From Spirochaetales bacterium (GTDB lineage: Bacteria > Spirochaetota > Spirochaetia > DSM-2461): a stretch of DNA of 64,000 nucleotides. The position numbers and the translations under genes were made by a program. The stretch is taken from positions 41,044 to 105,043 of the forward strand of contig JAFGXR010000023.1 in the NCBI GenBank assembly GCA_016936555.1, in the 5' to 3' direction. Every line of letters begins with the position of its first letter. The first letter of the stretch is position 1. Below are positions 25,803 through 35,640 of the stretch, one piece after another. A model generated the notes under the pieces. The model did not search any database and had not been told where the DNA came from. It saw only the letters and a list, made by a program, of their open reading frames with translations.

Positions 25803-27173
25803 TTGGGAAATTACTCATTAGAAGAAAATCATTCACGTAAAGCTATCAAAGCGGCTTCCTATGTTGTTCTCGGTTACGGAACGTCTCTGGCGATACGTCT
25901 GGGAAGCAATATCCTTTTAACCAGATTGCTGGTCCCCGATTATTTCGGTATAGTCGCCATCGCCAATGTCATTTATCTGGGGCTCTTCCTCTTTTCCGAT
26001 ATCGGAACGGCCCAGGCGATCATCCGTCACGAAGATTCGGATAATCCCGATTTCATCAATACGGCATGGACGATTCAGGTTATCAGAGGACTGGGCCTGT
26101 TTGTTCTCACAGCATTACTGGCATATCCCATTTCGAGGATTTACGGAGAGAAAACCCTCCTGTATATAATTCCCACGATAGGGCTGAACGCTATCTCCCA
26201 CGGCTTCCTTTCCACGTCGATTGTGACTCTGAGCAAGGAGCTCAAGCAGGGAACGATTACCTACATTGAACTTGTCATACAACTCCTCAGCGCTCTGGTG
26301 ATGATAAGCCTCGCCTACTTTTTCCCCAATGTCTGGGCATTGGTCATAGGGGGGATTGTCGGAACTCTGGTAAAAACGATCTGGAGCCACAGATTAAAGG
26401 GCCATGTTAAGAACAGGTTCCTGATAAACAGAAAATATCTCGCCGATCTTCTCTCCTTCGGAAAATGGATCCTGGTTTCAACAGCCATGATGTTTCTTGC
26501 GACACAGATAGACCGGCTCATGCTGGGTAAATTATTCACTTTTTCTTTTTTCGGAATATACAATATTGCCGTTATGATTGCCGAATTACCCAAACAGGTC
26601 ATAGCCAAAATCAGCGACAGCGTTCTTTATCCGCTGATTACAAAATACGCGACGATGCCACGGGAAGAGATCCGGAAAAAGATTTGGACACAGCGGAATA
26701 TCATGCTTTATCCACTGGCTTTCATGGTCGCAACACTCACATCATTCGGAGATTATCTGATCCTTTTCCTCTATGATGACCGCTATGCGGCGGCAGCCTG
26801 GATTCTGCCGGTTATTGCCCTGGGGATATGGCCGCTGATTCTGTATTCAACAATAGACAGAGTGCTGTTCACATTGGGGAAACCCAAATATTACGCCTTC
26901 GGGAATGTTTCCAAACTGATCTATATGCTGATCTCTCTGCCTCTTTTTTATCATCTCTGGGGTGCAATAGGCGCCGTTATCGCCGTTGCCCTGAATGATA
27001 TTCCCATTTATATACTGATAAATATCGGCCTTACTAAAGAGAAGCTTGCTCTGAAGAGACAGGATTTATCTGCCACTCTGGTACTCCTCGCTCTTCTTGC
27101 ATTATTCATTTATATACGAAATATGTTTGGATTAGGTCTTCCCGGAAGATCGGTCTATTTTGTATCTCAGTGA
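25803..27173 (+). CDS. Wzx-type oligosaccharide flippase
   Basis: A 456-residue protein starting at TTG behind AAAAGGA. Fourteen or so transmembrane helices are arranged as in the polysaccharide-transporter branch of the MOP superfamily. The N-terminal motif (LTRLLVPDYFGIVAIANV) is typical of Wzx/TuaB/WzxC flippases. It would move undecaprenyl-linked repeat units across the inner membrane for the polymerase encoded next. Confidence 0.88.
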   Translation: MGNYSLEENHSRKAIKAASYVVLGYGTSLAIRLGSNILLTRLLVPDYFGIVAIANVIYLGLFLFSDIGTAQAIIRHEDSDNPDFINTAWTIQVIRGLGLFVLTALLAYPISRIYGEKTLLYIIPTIGLNAISHGFLSTSIVTLSKELKQGTITYIELVIQLLSALVMISLAYFFPNVWALVIGGIVGTLVKTIWSHRLKGHVKNRFLINRKYLADLLSFGKWILVSTAMMFLATQIDRLMLGKLFTFSFFGIYNIAVMIAELPKQVIAKISDSVLYPLITKYATMPREEIRKKIWTQRNIMLYPLAFMVATLTSFGDYLILFLYDDRYAAAAWILPVIALGIWPLILYSTIDRVLFTLGKPKYYAFGNVSKLIYMLISLPLFYHLWGAIGAVIAVALNDIPIYILINIGLTKEKLALKRQDLSATLVLLALLALFIYIRNMFGLGLPGRSVYFVSQ

Positions 27174-27187
27174 TTCCGGTTGTTTAA

Positions 27188-28549
27188 ATGAGTTTTCTGA
27201 TTCCTCTGACCCTCTACGGTTGGATACCTTTTACTTTCTTTCTTTTTAAAAAATATCCTTCAGATACAGCCGTTCTCATTTCAGTTATTGCAGGAGTTCT
27301 CCTGATGCCGACCTCAGAGATAGATCTTCCCCTGATTACCTACAGCAAGTATTCTGCCATATCTATCAGTCTAGTTCTCTATCATCTGACTTCTGATAAA
27401 TCAGGGACATCGGGCCCGCAGATGACAATGTACGATTTACCCGTTGTCATATGGTGCTTTATCAGCCCCATGGCAACATCTCTTTCAAACGGACTGGGCT
27501 TTTATGACGGCCTTTCCTCTGCGATGGAAAACCTGTTGACCTGGGGAGTCTATTACTGGATTGGCAGAAAATATTTTACCGGAGAAGAAGGCATAAAAAA
27601 AATCAGTTACGGGATTTTGTACGGCTCTCTTCTATACGTGCCGCTCTGTCTCTATGAAATAAGAATGAGTCCCCAGCTGTCTAATAAAATCTACGGGTTT
27701 TTCCCCCATAGCTTTTTGCAGCATATCCGGTACGGGGGATTCAGACCTATTGTTTTTATGCAGCACGGCCTTATGGTTTCGCTCTGGATGGCTGCCGGAA
27801 CCATTATTGCTCTTTGGCTATGGAAAACCGGAGAGATAAAAAAAATGCGTAATATCCCTTTTTTCCTGATCGTCATTCTGTTATACCTTACGACAATCTT
27901 AACAAAATCGGCGAATGCATGGACCTATCTCGTGCTGGGAACCGCATCAGTCTTCTTATATGAAAAATCCAAGAACCCTGCATTTATCCTCGGATTTATA
28001 ATTGTAATACCGGTTTATATCATCACCAGGGCGACCGGAATGATAACAATAGAAGAACTGGCGGCCAGACTGGCCACAATATTCGATGCCGAGAGAATAC
28101 ACTCTCTGGTCTTCCGGATGAACCAGGAGGATCTGTTCAGCATAAAAGCCCTTCTCCGTCCCCTTTTCGGCTGGGGCGGCTGGCAGAGAGGCTGGCCCCT
28201 GGACCCGACAACCGGAAGATTGATAGAAGTTGTCGATTCCCTGTGGGTTATTACCTTGAGCACGAACGGGATAATCGGACTAACAAGCCAGTTCCTGACA
28301 ATTCTTTCGGCTCCGGTTCTCATAATCCGGTCCTTCGGAAGAAAAAAAACAATGGGATTCTATCCTGTAGCTCTGAGTCTCATTCTCAGTTTTTTCATGA
28401 TAGACTCGCTGCTCAATGCAATGGTCAATCCTATATATACGATGTGTTCGGGAGCCCTTGTCAGCTATTATATCTATGGAATAAAAGGAAAAAGATCTAT
28501 TCCGGCAGATCCAGTAACCGTTCAGGAAAGAAAACTAAGCACTATTTAA
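27188..28549 (+). CDS. Wzy/O-antigen-ligase-like polymerase
   Basis: A 453-residue protein with about eleven hydrophobic helices and one larger periplasmic loop (about 270-345) containing GWGGWQRGWPLD. This topology is that of Wzy polymerases and WaaL ligases, which use lipid-linked glycans outside the inner membrane. Sequence conservation is low in this family. The call rests on topology and the position directly after the flippase and inside a Wzx/Wzz locus. Confidence 0.75.
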   Translation: MSFLIPLTLYGWIPFTFFLFKKYPSDTAVLISVIAGVLLMPTSEIDLPLITYSKYSAISISLVLYHLTSDKSGTSGPQMTMYDLPVVIWCFISPMATSLSNGLGFYDGLSSAMENLLTWGVYYWIGRKYFTGEEGIKKISYGILYGSLLYVPLCLYEIRMSPQLSNKIYGFFPHSFLQHIRYGGFRPIVFMQHGLMVSLWMAAGTIIALWLWKTGEIKKMRNIPFFLIVILLYLTTILTKSANAWTYLVLGTASVFLYEKSKNPAFILGFIIVIPVYIITRATGMITIEELAARLATIFDAERIHSLVFRMNQEDLFSIKALLRPLFGWGGWQRGWPLDPTTGRLIEVVDSLWVITLSTNGIIGLTSQFLTILSAPVLIIRSFGRKKTMGFYPVALSLILSFFMIDSLLNAMVNPIYTMCSGALVSYYIYGIKGKRSIPADPVTVQERKLSTI

Positions 28550-28576
28550 GAAAATTCAGGAGACTTGTACCGAGCC

Positions 28577-29476
28577 ATGAAAATATCAATTATAATTCCA
28601 GCTTATAATTCATCAAAGACACTTCCCACTTTGCTGAAGAATCTCGATATGGACAACGACGCCCTCTGCGAGGTGATTATTTCCGATTCCTCTGATATTC
28701 CTCTGGAGATAGAATACATTTCGGAATTAAAATATCTGCACCCGAAACTGAAAATCATTTCATCGGAATCTAGACAGATTCCCTCCAGCTCGAGAAACAT
28801 CGGAGCGGCTCAGGCCTCCGGAGATTATCTCCTGTTTATTGACTCCGATGCATACCCTCACCAGAGCTGGATAGATGAAATCCTCGATTCCATAAATAAA
28901 GGCTTCAGAGCCGGAGGCGGAAGCATTTCCCTCCCCCCTTTTCAGAAAAAGAACCTACTTGCGGTCTCTCAATATTTCCTTCAGTTCAATGAATTTCTAC
29001 CGCGCAAGGGCTCGCAGGCCATAAGATTCTCTCCTTCATGCAATTTGTATTGCGAGAGAGAACTCTTTCATTCGATTGGAGGATTTCCCGATATAAGAGC
29101 CAGTGAAGATGTTCTTTTCGGAATGAAAATAAATGAAAGCGATTCGTACTGGTACAATCCGGAAGCCACTGTTTACCACATTTTCGGTACTGACAAAAAC
29201 CGTTTCCGTTCAAATCAGAAACTGCTGGGCGAATACGTTGCCAGATATAGAAAAAAAGAATACGGGGCAATCAGGCGATCAGTAGTCTTCCAGATTCTGC
29301 TCTTCCCTTTTATCCCCATCATTAAAACCTCTCTTATGGTTCCGAGAATCTGCAGATCAGGATCCTCCTGTTTCCTGATGTATTTGAGAGCCCTGCCCGG
29401 AATACTGGCCGGGCTGTGGTATTGGAGCCTCGGGTATATGAAAGGTATTTTTCAAGTTGAGGAAATATATGGATAA
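28577..29476 (+). CDS. Family 2 glycosyltransferase
   Basis: A 299-residue protein from ATG 28577, where the GT-A fold begins (ISIIIPAYNSSKTLPTLL). A nucleotide-sugar/metal motif FIDSDAYP and an acceptor-side ED motif (DIRASEDVLFGMKI) follow, with a hydrophobic C-terminal tail (about 240-295) that may hold it at the membrane. An in-frame TTG exists at 28565. It adds one sugar to the growing repeat unit; the sugar cannot be predicted. Confidence 0.85.
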   Translation: MKISIIIPAYNSSKTLPTLLKNLDMDNDALCEVIISDSSDIPLEIEYISELKYLHPKLKIISSESRQIPSSSRNIGAAQASGDYLLFIDSDAYPHQSWIDEILDSINKGFRAGGGSISLPPFQKKNLLAVSQYFLQFNEFLPRKGSQAIRFSPSCNLYCERELFHSIGGFPDIRASEDVLFGMKINESDSYWYNPEATVYHIFGTDKNRFRSNQKLLGEYVARYRKKEYGAIRRSVVFQILLFPFIPIIKTSLMVPRICRSGSSCFLMYLRALPGILAGLWYWSLGYMKGIFQVEEIYG

Positions 29477-30236
29477 AGTTGATATCTGCCGGGTTGAGAT
29501 CGATAACCTGAGAACTGATGAAGCCTTGGAGCGCATCGATTCCTTTATAGAATCGGGGAAATCTCATTATATTGTCACTCCGAACGTTGATCACATTATA
29601 AAACTGCAGAACGACCGGGATTTTCAGGAAATATACAGAAATGCTTCTCTGGTCCTGGCTGACGGACAGCCCCTTATCTGGGCGTCCCGGTTTCTCGGCA
29701 CTCCCATTGTCGAAAAGATTTCCGGTTCCGATCTGCTGCCGGCACTTTGCCGCCATGCCGCAAGTAAAGGATATTCCGTATTCTTTCTCGGGGGGAGACC
29801 GGGAGCGGCCGATAAGGCGGCGGAAAAATTGTCTCAATCGATAAAAGACCTGAAAATTGCTGGAACGTATTGTCCCGATTTCGGTTTTGAAAAGGATCCT
29901 GAAGAGAACTGTAAAATTGTTTCATTGCTCCGGGACTCGAATGCCGATATTCTTTTCGTCGGCCTCGGAGCCCCGAAACAGGAAAAATGGATTTACAATT
30001 TTCACAATGATTACGGTATCCCCCTCTCCGCGGGAATAGGGGTTTCGTTCGAGTTTATCGCCGGAATGGTAAAAAGAGCCCCGTTGTGGATGCAGCGCTC
30101 GGGACTGGAATGGTTCTGGAGAGTGATGATGGAACCGGGCAGACTCTGGAAACGCTATTTTATTGATGATATGAAAATTTTCAAACTGGTGTTTAATCAG
30201 AAGTTCAAGAAAACCGCCCTCAAGGAGGGAATATGA
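29469..30236 (+). CDS. WecG/TagA/CpsF-family glycosyltransferase
   Basis: A 255-residue protein from ATG 29469, with GAGGAAA just upstream. It has the GT26 signatures: ADGQPLIWASRFLGTPIVEKISGSDL, FFLGGRPGAADKAAEKL, VGLGAPKQEKWIY and GIGVSFEFIAGMVKRAP. The family transfers ManNAcA, ManNAc or glucose to a lipid-linked acceptor, usually as an early step. It overlaps the next glycosyltransferase start by four bases and lies tightly in the operon. Confidence 0.9.
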   Translation: MDKVDICRVEIDNLRTDEALERIDSFIESGKSHYIVTPNVDHIIKLQNDRDFQEIYRNASLVLADGQPLIWASRFLGTPIVEKISGSDLLPALCRHAASKGYSVFFLGGRPGAADKAAEKLSQSIKDLKIAGTYCPDFGFEKDPEENCKIVSLLRDSNADILFVGLGAPKQEKWIYNFHNDYGIPLSAGIGVSFEFIAGMVKRAPLWMQRSGLEWFWRVMMEPGRLWKRYFIDDMKIFKLVFNQKFKKTALKEGI

Positions 30237-31435
30237 AGTCCCTGGCTTACCTGGCAAGTGAATATCCCGGGATTTCCCACACTTTTATATACAGGGAAAT
30301 TATCAGCCTCAGAGAAAAAGGGTTTCATATTGATACCTTTTCAATACGAAAACCCTCCGACCTTGAGAGAATGACATCTGATGACCGGCAAGAAGCGGAG
30401 AATACAACATATATTAAAACAAGCGGTACGTGGACGATAATATCCAGCCTTCTCCATCTCTTATTAACAAATCCCGTCCGATTTTTCCCGGTCCTGATGC
30501 GATCCCTGAAGCGCATGAAAAACAGAAGAGGCGGTCGCCTCAAAGGGCTGGCCTATTTTGTTGAAGCCGCATTACTCCTCAGACAGATGAAGATTAATGC
30601 AAACAGCCATGTCCATGTTCACTTCGGCAATCCGGCGGCGACAGTTGCCATGATTGCTTCGGAATTCGGAACGATAACATTCAGTATGAGTATTCACGGT
30701 CCGGATCTTCTCTATGAAGTGTACAACAATGCCCTTCCGGAAAAAATCACCAAAGCCGAAAAAGTCAGATGTATAAGTCACTATTCCAGGAGCCAGCTAA
30801 TGAACCTGACACCCTTCGAACAGTGGGACAAATTTCAGATCGTCCGATGCGGAATCGATCCTGATATTTTTGCGCCGAGGGAAGAACCTCAGGCCGAGAA
30901 AATTGAAATACTCTGTCTGGGAAGACTGGTTCCCGCAAAAGGCCAGCATATCCTGATAAAAGCCTGCTTTGATCTTAAAAAAAGGGGAATAGATTTTCAC
31001 ACGACAATTGTAGGCGGAGGAAGCGATCGGGAAAGCCTCGAAAAACTGAGCGCAGCTTCGGGGCTGACTGATGATATTACATTTACCGGTCCTGTCAGCC
31101 GGACAGAGGTGCTCGATTTCTACAGGAATACCCATATTTTCGTACTTCCGAGCTTTGCCGAGGGAGTCCCCGTTGTCCTGATGGAGGCTATGGCAATGGG
31201 GGTACCGGTCATATCTACCAATATTACGGGAATACCCGAATTGATCACCCACGGAAAAGAGGGACTGCTCGCCCTTCCCTCTGACCATATAGGACTTGCC
31301 GATCAGATTGCGGCACTGGCAAATGACCGGGATCTGAGAATGGCTCTGGGGCGGAATGGCCGTGAGAAAGTCATCGCCGAATATAATCTGAATTTAAATA
31401 CGAAAGATATGGCTGACTTTTTCAGCTTTGTATAA
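30233..31435 (+). CDS. Family 4 glycosyltransferase (WcaL-like)
   Basis: A 400-residue GT-B enzyme. The N-terminal acceptor half begins LAYLASEYPGISHTFIYREI, the form typical of colanic-acid/EPS GT4 enzymes. The donor half has LGRLVPAKGQHILIKA and the E-x7-E motif in EGVPVVLMEAMAMGVPVIST. It is preceded by AAGGAGGG and overlaps the WecG-type gene. A retaining transfer to a cytoplasmic lipid-linked glycan is expected. Confidence 0.9.
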   Translation: MKSLAYLASEYPGISHTFIYREIISLREKGFHIDTFSIRKPSDLERMTSDDRQEAENTTYIKTSGTWTIISSLLHLLLTNPVRFFPVLMRSLKRMKNRRGGRLKGLAYFVEAALLLRQMKINANSHVHVHFGNPAATVAMIASEFGTITFSMSIHGPDLLYEVYNNALPEKITKAEKVRCISHYSRSQLMNLTPFEQWDKFQIVRCGIDPDIFAPREEPQAEKIEILCLGRLVPAKGQHILIKACFDLKKRGIDFHTTIVGGGSDRESLEKLSAASGLTDDITFTGPVSRTEVLDFYRNTHIFVLPSFAEGVPVVLMEAMAMGVPVISTNITGIPELITHGKEGLLALPSDHIGLADQIAALANDRDLRMALGRNGREKVIAEYNLNLNTKDMADFFSFV

Positions 31436-31446
31436 AGGAATCGAAA

Positions 31447-32418
31447 ATGAATGAAATCAGCCTTTCGGTTATAATCGTAAGTTTCAACACAAGTGAAATG
31501 CTGAAAAAATGCCTTAATATTCTCAAGGACAAAACAGGAAAAATGAGCACGGAAATTTTCGTTGTCGACAATGATTCGAAAGACGATTCCGTGGATATGG
31601 TAAAATCCGAGTTCCCTGAAGTGGCGGTAATCGCGAATAAGAGGAACCTCGGTTTCGCAGCGGCAAATAATCAGGCGATAAAAACGGCAAAGGGAAAATA
31701 TATTCTGCTGCTCAACTCAGATGCCTTTCTTGTCGAAGACGTCCTTGACAAGACCATAGCCTATATGGATGAAAACGGGGATATCGGAATTCTTGGAGTA
31801 CGTCTTGTCGGTGAAGACGGATTGTTGCAGCCCTCTGCCAGACAGTTCCCGACTACATGGCATAAATTTACCGTTCTATCGGGAATTTCATCCCGTTTCC
31901 CTCATTCGAAAATACTCGGGGGACCGGATTACCCCTGGTGGGACCACAGTACCCCCAGGACTGTTGATTGGATACCCGGAGCCTATTTTCTTGTGAGAAG
32001 AGAGGTTTTCGATCAGGTAGGGCTTCTCGATGAGAGATACTTCCTATACTACGAAGAGACCGATTTCTGCTTTCAGGCCGCCAGGGCCGGGTGGAAAACT
32101 GTTTTTTATCCCTATTCCGAGGTCATCCATATCGGTGGAGTAAGCAGCAGAACAACTGACAAACCGATAAGCTCATCGGGTACGCAGCTCATACATCTCA
32201 GGGTGACGAGCGAACAGAAATACCTGTGGAAAAACTACGGATTTTTAAAGCTCCTGAATTCCGTAGTATTCGAAATTTTCTGGTTCAGTTCCATATTCCT
32301 GAAAAACCTGATTATACGGAGCGCATCATCAAAGAACAAAAGAGATAACGCCAGAGCGGTTATCGGAAATCACCTCTCTGTTCTGGCGCAAAGAGAATAC
32401 CGCAAAGCAGAAGCATAA
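31447..32418 (+). CDS. Family 2 glycosyltransferase (rhamnosyltransferase-like)
   Basis: A 323-residue protein. The GT-A start is LSVIIVSFNTSEMLKKCL; the conserved run ANKRNLGFAAANNQAIK, LLLNSDAFL, the WIPGAYFLVRREVF loop and YYEETDFCFQAARAGW follow. These are hallmarks of the WbbL/RfbF rhamnosyltransferase group. A terminal hydrophobic segment is near 275-290. It is one of three GT2 enzymes in the run, so the repeat unit has several sugars. Confidence 0.87.
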   Translation: MNEISLSVIIVSFNTSEMLKKCLNILKDKTGKMSTEIFVVDNDSKDDSVDMVKSEFPEVAVIANKRNLGFAAANNQAIKTAKGKYILLLNSDAFLVEDVLDKTIAYMDENGDIGILGVRLVGEDGLLQPSARQFPTTWHKFTVLSGISSRFPHSKILGGPDYPWWDHSTPRTVDWIPGAYFLVRREVFDQVGLLDERYFLYYEETDFCFQAARAGWKTVFYPYSEVIHIGGVSSRTTDKPISSSGTQLIHLRVTSEQKYLWKNYGFLKLLNSVVFEIFWFSSIFLKNLIIRSASSKNKRDNARAVIGNHLSVLAQREYRKAEA

Positions 32419-32429
32419 AGGACTTCACA

Positions 32430-32942
32430 ATGTTCAGAGAGTTAAAAGAAGATTTAAATGTGTATAAGGGAGACAGATTTGCCCCCGGTTATCAGGTTAT
32501 GAAAATCTACCGTCTGGGAAACTGGCGATATGGAATAAAAAACCCTGTGATCAGAAAGTTTTTTTCCATGATCTACAAACATCTGTACAGGCGTGTAATT
32601 CTCAAGACTGGCATAGAACTCCCCTGTGAAGCCAGAATCGGCCGCAATTTCAGAATTGATCATCAGAACGGTATTGTTATCAGCGGCTATGCTGTATTCG
32701 GCGATAATTGTGTCATCCGCAACGGCGTTACTGTCGGTTTGAAAAATGTAGAGGATCCAGCGGCCCCTGTTATAGGCCATAACGTGGATATCGGGGCGGG
32801 GGCCAAGATCCTGGGAAGAATAAAAATCGGTGACAATGTGAAAATCGGAGCCAATTCCGTGGTTATCTGCGATATTCCCGATAATTGCACGGCTGTCGGT
32901 ATTCCCGCAAGAATTATCACACAAAAAACTCCGGTCGAGTGA
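32430..32942 (+). CDS. Hexapeptide-repeat O-acetyltransferase (CysE/WcaB-like)
   Basis: A 170-residue protein. A short helical N-terminus precedes left-handed beta-helix hexapeptide repeats (IGHNVDIGAGAKILG, IKIGDNVKIGANSVV, then GIPARI). The length and the IDHQNGIVISG segment match the serine-acetyltransferase/WcaB group, which acetylates sugars or serine from acetyl-CoA. Within this operon a sugar acceptor is more likely. A related gene lies at 54007. Confidence 0.85.
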   Translation: MFRELKEDLNVYKGDRFAPGYQVMKIYRLGNWRYGIKNPVIRKFFSMIYKHLYRRVILKTGIELPCEARIGRNFRIDHQNGIVISGYAVFGDNCVIRNGVTVGLKNVEDPAAPVIGHNVDIGAGAKILGRIKIGDNVKIGANSVVICDIPDNCTAVGIPARIITQKTPVE

Positions 32943-32950
32943 AGGAAAAA

Positions 32951-33925
32951 ATGGACTATCCCTTTATATCAGTCGTAATAATCGGAAGAAACGAAGGTTC
33001 AAGGCTTACCGATTGTATCAGATCAGTCAGATCGATGGATTATCCTTCGGAACAATTTGAAATTATCTATGTCGATTCCGATTCTTCGGACAACAGTCTC
33101 GAAAGAGCCCGGGAAGCGGGAGCCCACAGGAGTATAGCCCTGACGGTTAAACCGTTAAGCGCCGCTGCGGGAAGAAACAGAGGCCTTGCAGAAGCCGGGG
33201 GCGAGTACGTCTTATTTCTCGATGGCGATACCCTCTTAAATCCGGCTTTTATCAGGGAAGCACTGCCCGCATTCTCCGATGAGAAAATCGCCATTGTTTT
33301 CGGTCACCGTGTGGAGTATCGGAAAAACTCTCTCTATATCGAAGTCTGTGACCTCGACTGGGACCGGAATCCCGGTTTCAGCGAAACTTCCGCGGGGGAC
33401 ATCCTGATCCGGAAAAACGTCATTGATGAAATCGGAGGCTACAGGGAAATCATTGCAGGAGAGGATCCCGAAATGTCGAACAGGGTTATCAATGCCGGGT
33501 ACAAAATTCTTCATATCGACGCTGAGATGGTAAAGCACGATCTTTCCATTACCACCTTCCGCCAATACTGGAAACACGCCTACCGCAGCGGATACGCCTA
33601 TGGCATAGTTTCTGATTTGACACAAAACAGGACGGTTCCTCTATGGGGCGATGTAAAAAAGAGGAATATAATTCAGGGATTGGTCTATACAGGATTACTA
33701 CTCCTGTCACTGGCATCTCTACCACGCCTGTTACCCCTCTCCGTAACCTTATTATTCTACGGAACAGTAATTATCCGCTCATTCATAAAAAACCCCAGGA
33801 AGATAGAGGGGGCCAGGCTGAATCTCCTTTACAGTATTCACAGCCATTTCCAGAAAATCCCGATTTTTCTGGGGCATATCCAGTACGGCCTGAACAAGAA
33901 GAGAAGCATTATCGAATACAAATAA
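32951..33925 (+). CDS. Family 2 glycosyltransferase with C-terminal membrane segment
   Basis: A 324-residue protein from ATG 32951 (GAAGGAAA just before). An open frame extends back into the acetyltransferase but lacks a ribosome site. The GT-A fold begins ISVVIIGRNEGSRL; LFLDGDTLLNP carries the metal motif, and an AGEDPEMSNRVINAGY acceptor motif follows. Two hydrophobic helices (about 240-275) suggest membrane attachment, as in ExoA-type succinoglycan transferases. Confidence 0.86.
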   Translation: MDYPFISVVIIGRNEGSRLTDCIRSVRSMDYPSEQFEIIYVDSDSSDNSLERAREAGAHRSIALTVKPLSAAAGRNRGLAEAGGEYVLFLDGDTLLNPAFIREALPAFSDEKIAIVFGHRVEYRKNSLYIEVCDLDWDRNPGFSETSAGDILIRKNVIDEIGGYREIIAGEDPEMSNRVINAGYKILHIDAEMVKHDLSITTFRQYWKHAYRSGYAYGIVSDLTQNRTVPLWGDVKKRNIIQGLVYTGLLLLSLASLPRLLPLSVTLLFYGTVIIRSFIKNPRKIEGARLNLLYSIHSHFQKIPIFLGHIQYGLNKKRSIIEYK

Positions 33926-33989
33926 ATTGTTAAGTCGAATCCTTGTGGTATATTTGCCAGTATTATCTTTTCAAATCAGGAGCGGATTG

Positions 33990-35600
33990 ATGAAAAAAAC
34001 GACAATCCTTTTTTTTTCCATTTTTGTTCTTATTAATATGAATTCCTTTACCCAGGAAAATCTTTCCATGGGGATAAATCTCGCCGGCATTAATTACTGG
34101 GCTCCCGCCTGGACCTTTGTCGACAGAATGAAAAATGCCGGGGAATGGATCCCCTCCGATGTAAACGGTGGAGCCTGGGACAGCGGTCAGTCTGTACCGC
34201 TGAGGAGCGACGGATATCCGCAGCAGATTCCCTATGATCCGGGAAATATAACACCACAGATTGTCAAGACGCTGCTCATTTCAAACACGAGCCATTATCC
34301 CGCCGGCGACTATACTTTGATTTTCGAAGGCACTGGCGCGATAAAACTCGATTTCGATGCCTCGGGAACCTATTATGCCCCGGGAGTCGCCCATAATGTA
34401 CCGGTCTACAATCCCAGCACAGCGGGAATACTCCTGACGATAATTGAATCCGATCCAGGGGATCCGATACGGAATATCCGGTTTATCATGCCCGGTTTTG
34501 CCGATACATATGAGGAACAGATTTTCCATCCTCTATTTCTTACAAGACTCGAGGGTATGAAAGTCATCCGGTTCATGGACTGGGGAAGAACGAATAACAG
34601 CGATGTGGTTGAATGGGCTGAAAGAACCAGACCGGATCACTATACTCAGGCCCTTCCCGCAGGAGTCTCCTATGAAGCCATGATCGACCTGACGAATGCA
34701 TTGGACGCCGATCCATGGATCTGTATCCCCCATCTGGCTTCTGATGATTTCGTCAGAGAGCTTGCCGGACTGGTCAGGGACAGAATGGAACCGGGCAGAA
34801 AGATCTATATTGAATATTCCAATGAATTATGGAACGGAATGTTCGATCAGAATCAGTATGTTGAGGAGCTGGGCCAGGCTTATTCCTATGATACATTCCA
34901 GGGCGGATTGTTTTACAACGCCCACCGTTCGGGACAGATATTCGAGATTTTCGAACAGGAGTTCGGCGGCACGGACAGAATGGTGAGAGTCGCGGCGAGT
35001 CAGGCTTCCAACAGTTGGGCTTCAGAACAGATTCTCGCAGGATTGAATAACAGTTCCATTAATAATACAGCGGCCAGAGCCGATGTGCTGGCCATAGCAC
35101 CCTACTTCGGTGGCTCCATAGCAGACGGACTGATCAACGAAGGCCTGGACTCATCCGTTACAGTTGACCAGATCCTCGACCGGCTCGAATCAGCAGTCTA
35201 TCAGGAAACAGCGCCCTGGACATTGAATAACAGCAAAGTCGCTGAAAAATACAATGTCAGATTAATCGCCTACGAAGGGGGACAGCACCTGCTGGGAACC
35301 TACGGAAATGAAAACAACGACACTCTCAGCAATAAGCTGATAGCTGCGAACAGAGATGAGAGGATGAAAACCATTTACCTGCGTATGTTCGATATCTGGA
35401 CAGCCAACGGAGGGTCGGAATTCTGTGTTTTCAATTTCATAGAACAACACTCAAAATGGGGCTCCTGGGGAATACTTGAATATCAGGACCAGCCGGTCAG
35501 TACGGCTCCCAAATACAGCGCCGTGCAGGAAATAATTCAAAACGGTTCCAGTATTACACTTCCGGTAATGAAACCCTACAGGCTCAGGATTTCAAACTGA
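33990..35600 (+). CDS. Secreted clan GH-A-like glycosidase (putative)
   Basis: A 536-residue protein from ATG 33990, behind AGGAG. A signal peptide (cut near NSFTQ) precedes a small beta domain and then a TIM-barrel-like region. EYSNELWN resembles the acid/base Asn-Glu of clan GH-A, and IAYEGGQH the nucleophile strand. Similar secreted proteins are often labelled cellulose-binding. Acting outside the cytoplasm within a polysaccharide operon, it may trim the polymer or detach chains. The enzyme class is inferred from motifs only and its family number is unknown. Confidence 0.6.
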   Translation: MKKTTILFFSIFVLINMNSFTQENLSMGINLAGINYWAPAWTFVDRMKNAGEWIPSDVNGGAWDSGQSVPLRSDGYPQQIPYDPGNITPQIVKTLLISNTSHYPAGDYTLIFEGTGAIKLDFDASGTYYAPGVAHNVPVYNPSTAGILLTIIESDPGDPIRNIRFIMPGFADTYEEQIFHPLFLTRLEGMKVIRFMDWGRTNNSDVVEWAERTRPDHYTQALPAGVSYEAMIDLTNALDADPWICIPHLASDDFVRELAGLVRDRMEPGRKIYIEYSNELWNGMFDQNQYVEELGQAYSYDTFQGGLFYNAHRSGQIFEIFEQEFGGTDRMVRVAASQASNSWASEQILAGLNNSSINNTAARADVLAIAPYFGGSIADGLINEGLDSSVTVDQILDRLESAVYQETAPWTLNNSKVAEKYNVRLIAYEGGQHLLGTYGNENNDTLSNKLIAANRDERMKTIYLRMFDIWTANGGSEFCVFNFIEQHSKWGSWGILEYQDQPVSTAPKYSAVQEIIQNGSSITLPVMKPYRLRISN

Positions 35601-35640
35601 CATCCCTATAACAACAAAAGCAACTTATTCAGGAGATAAA

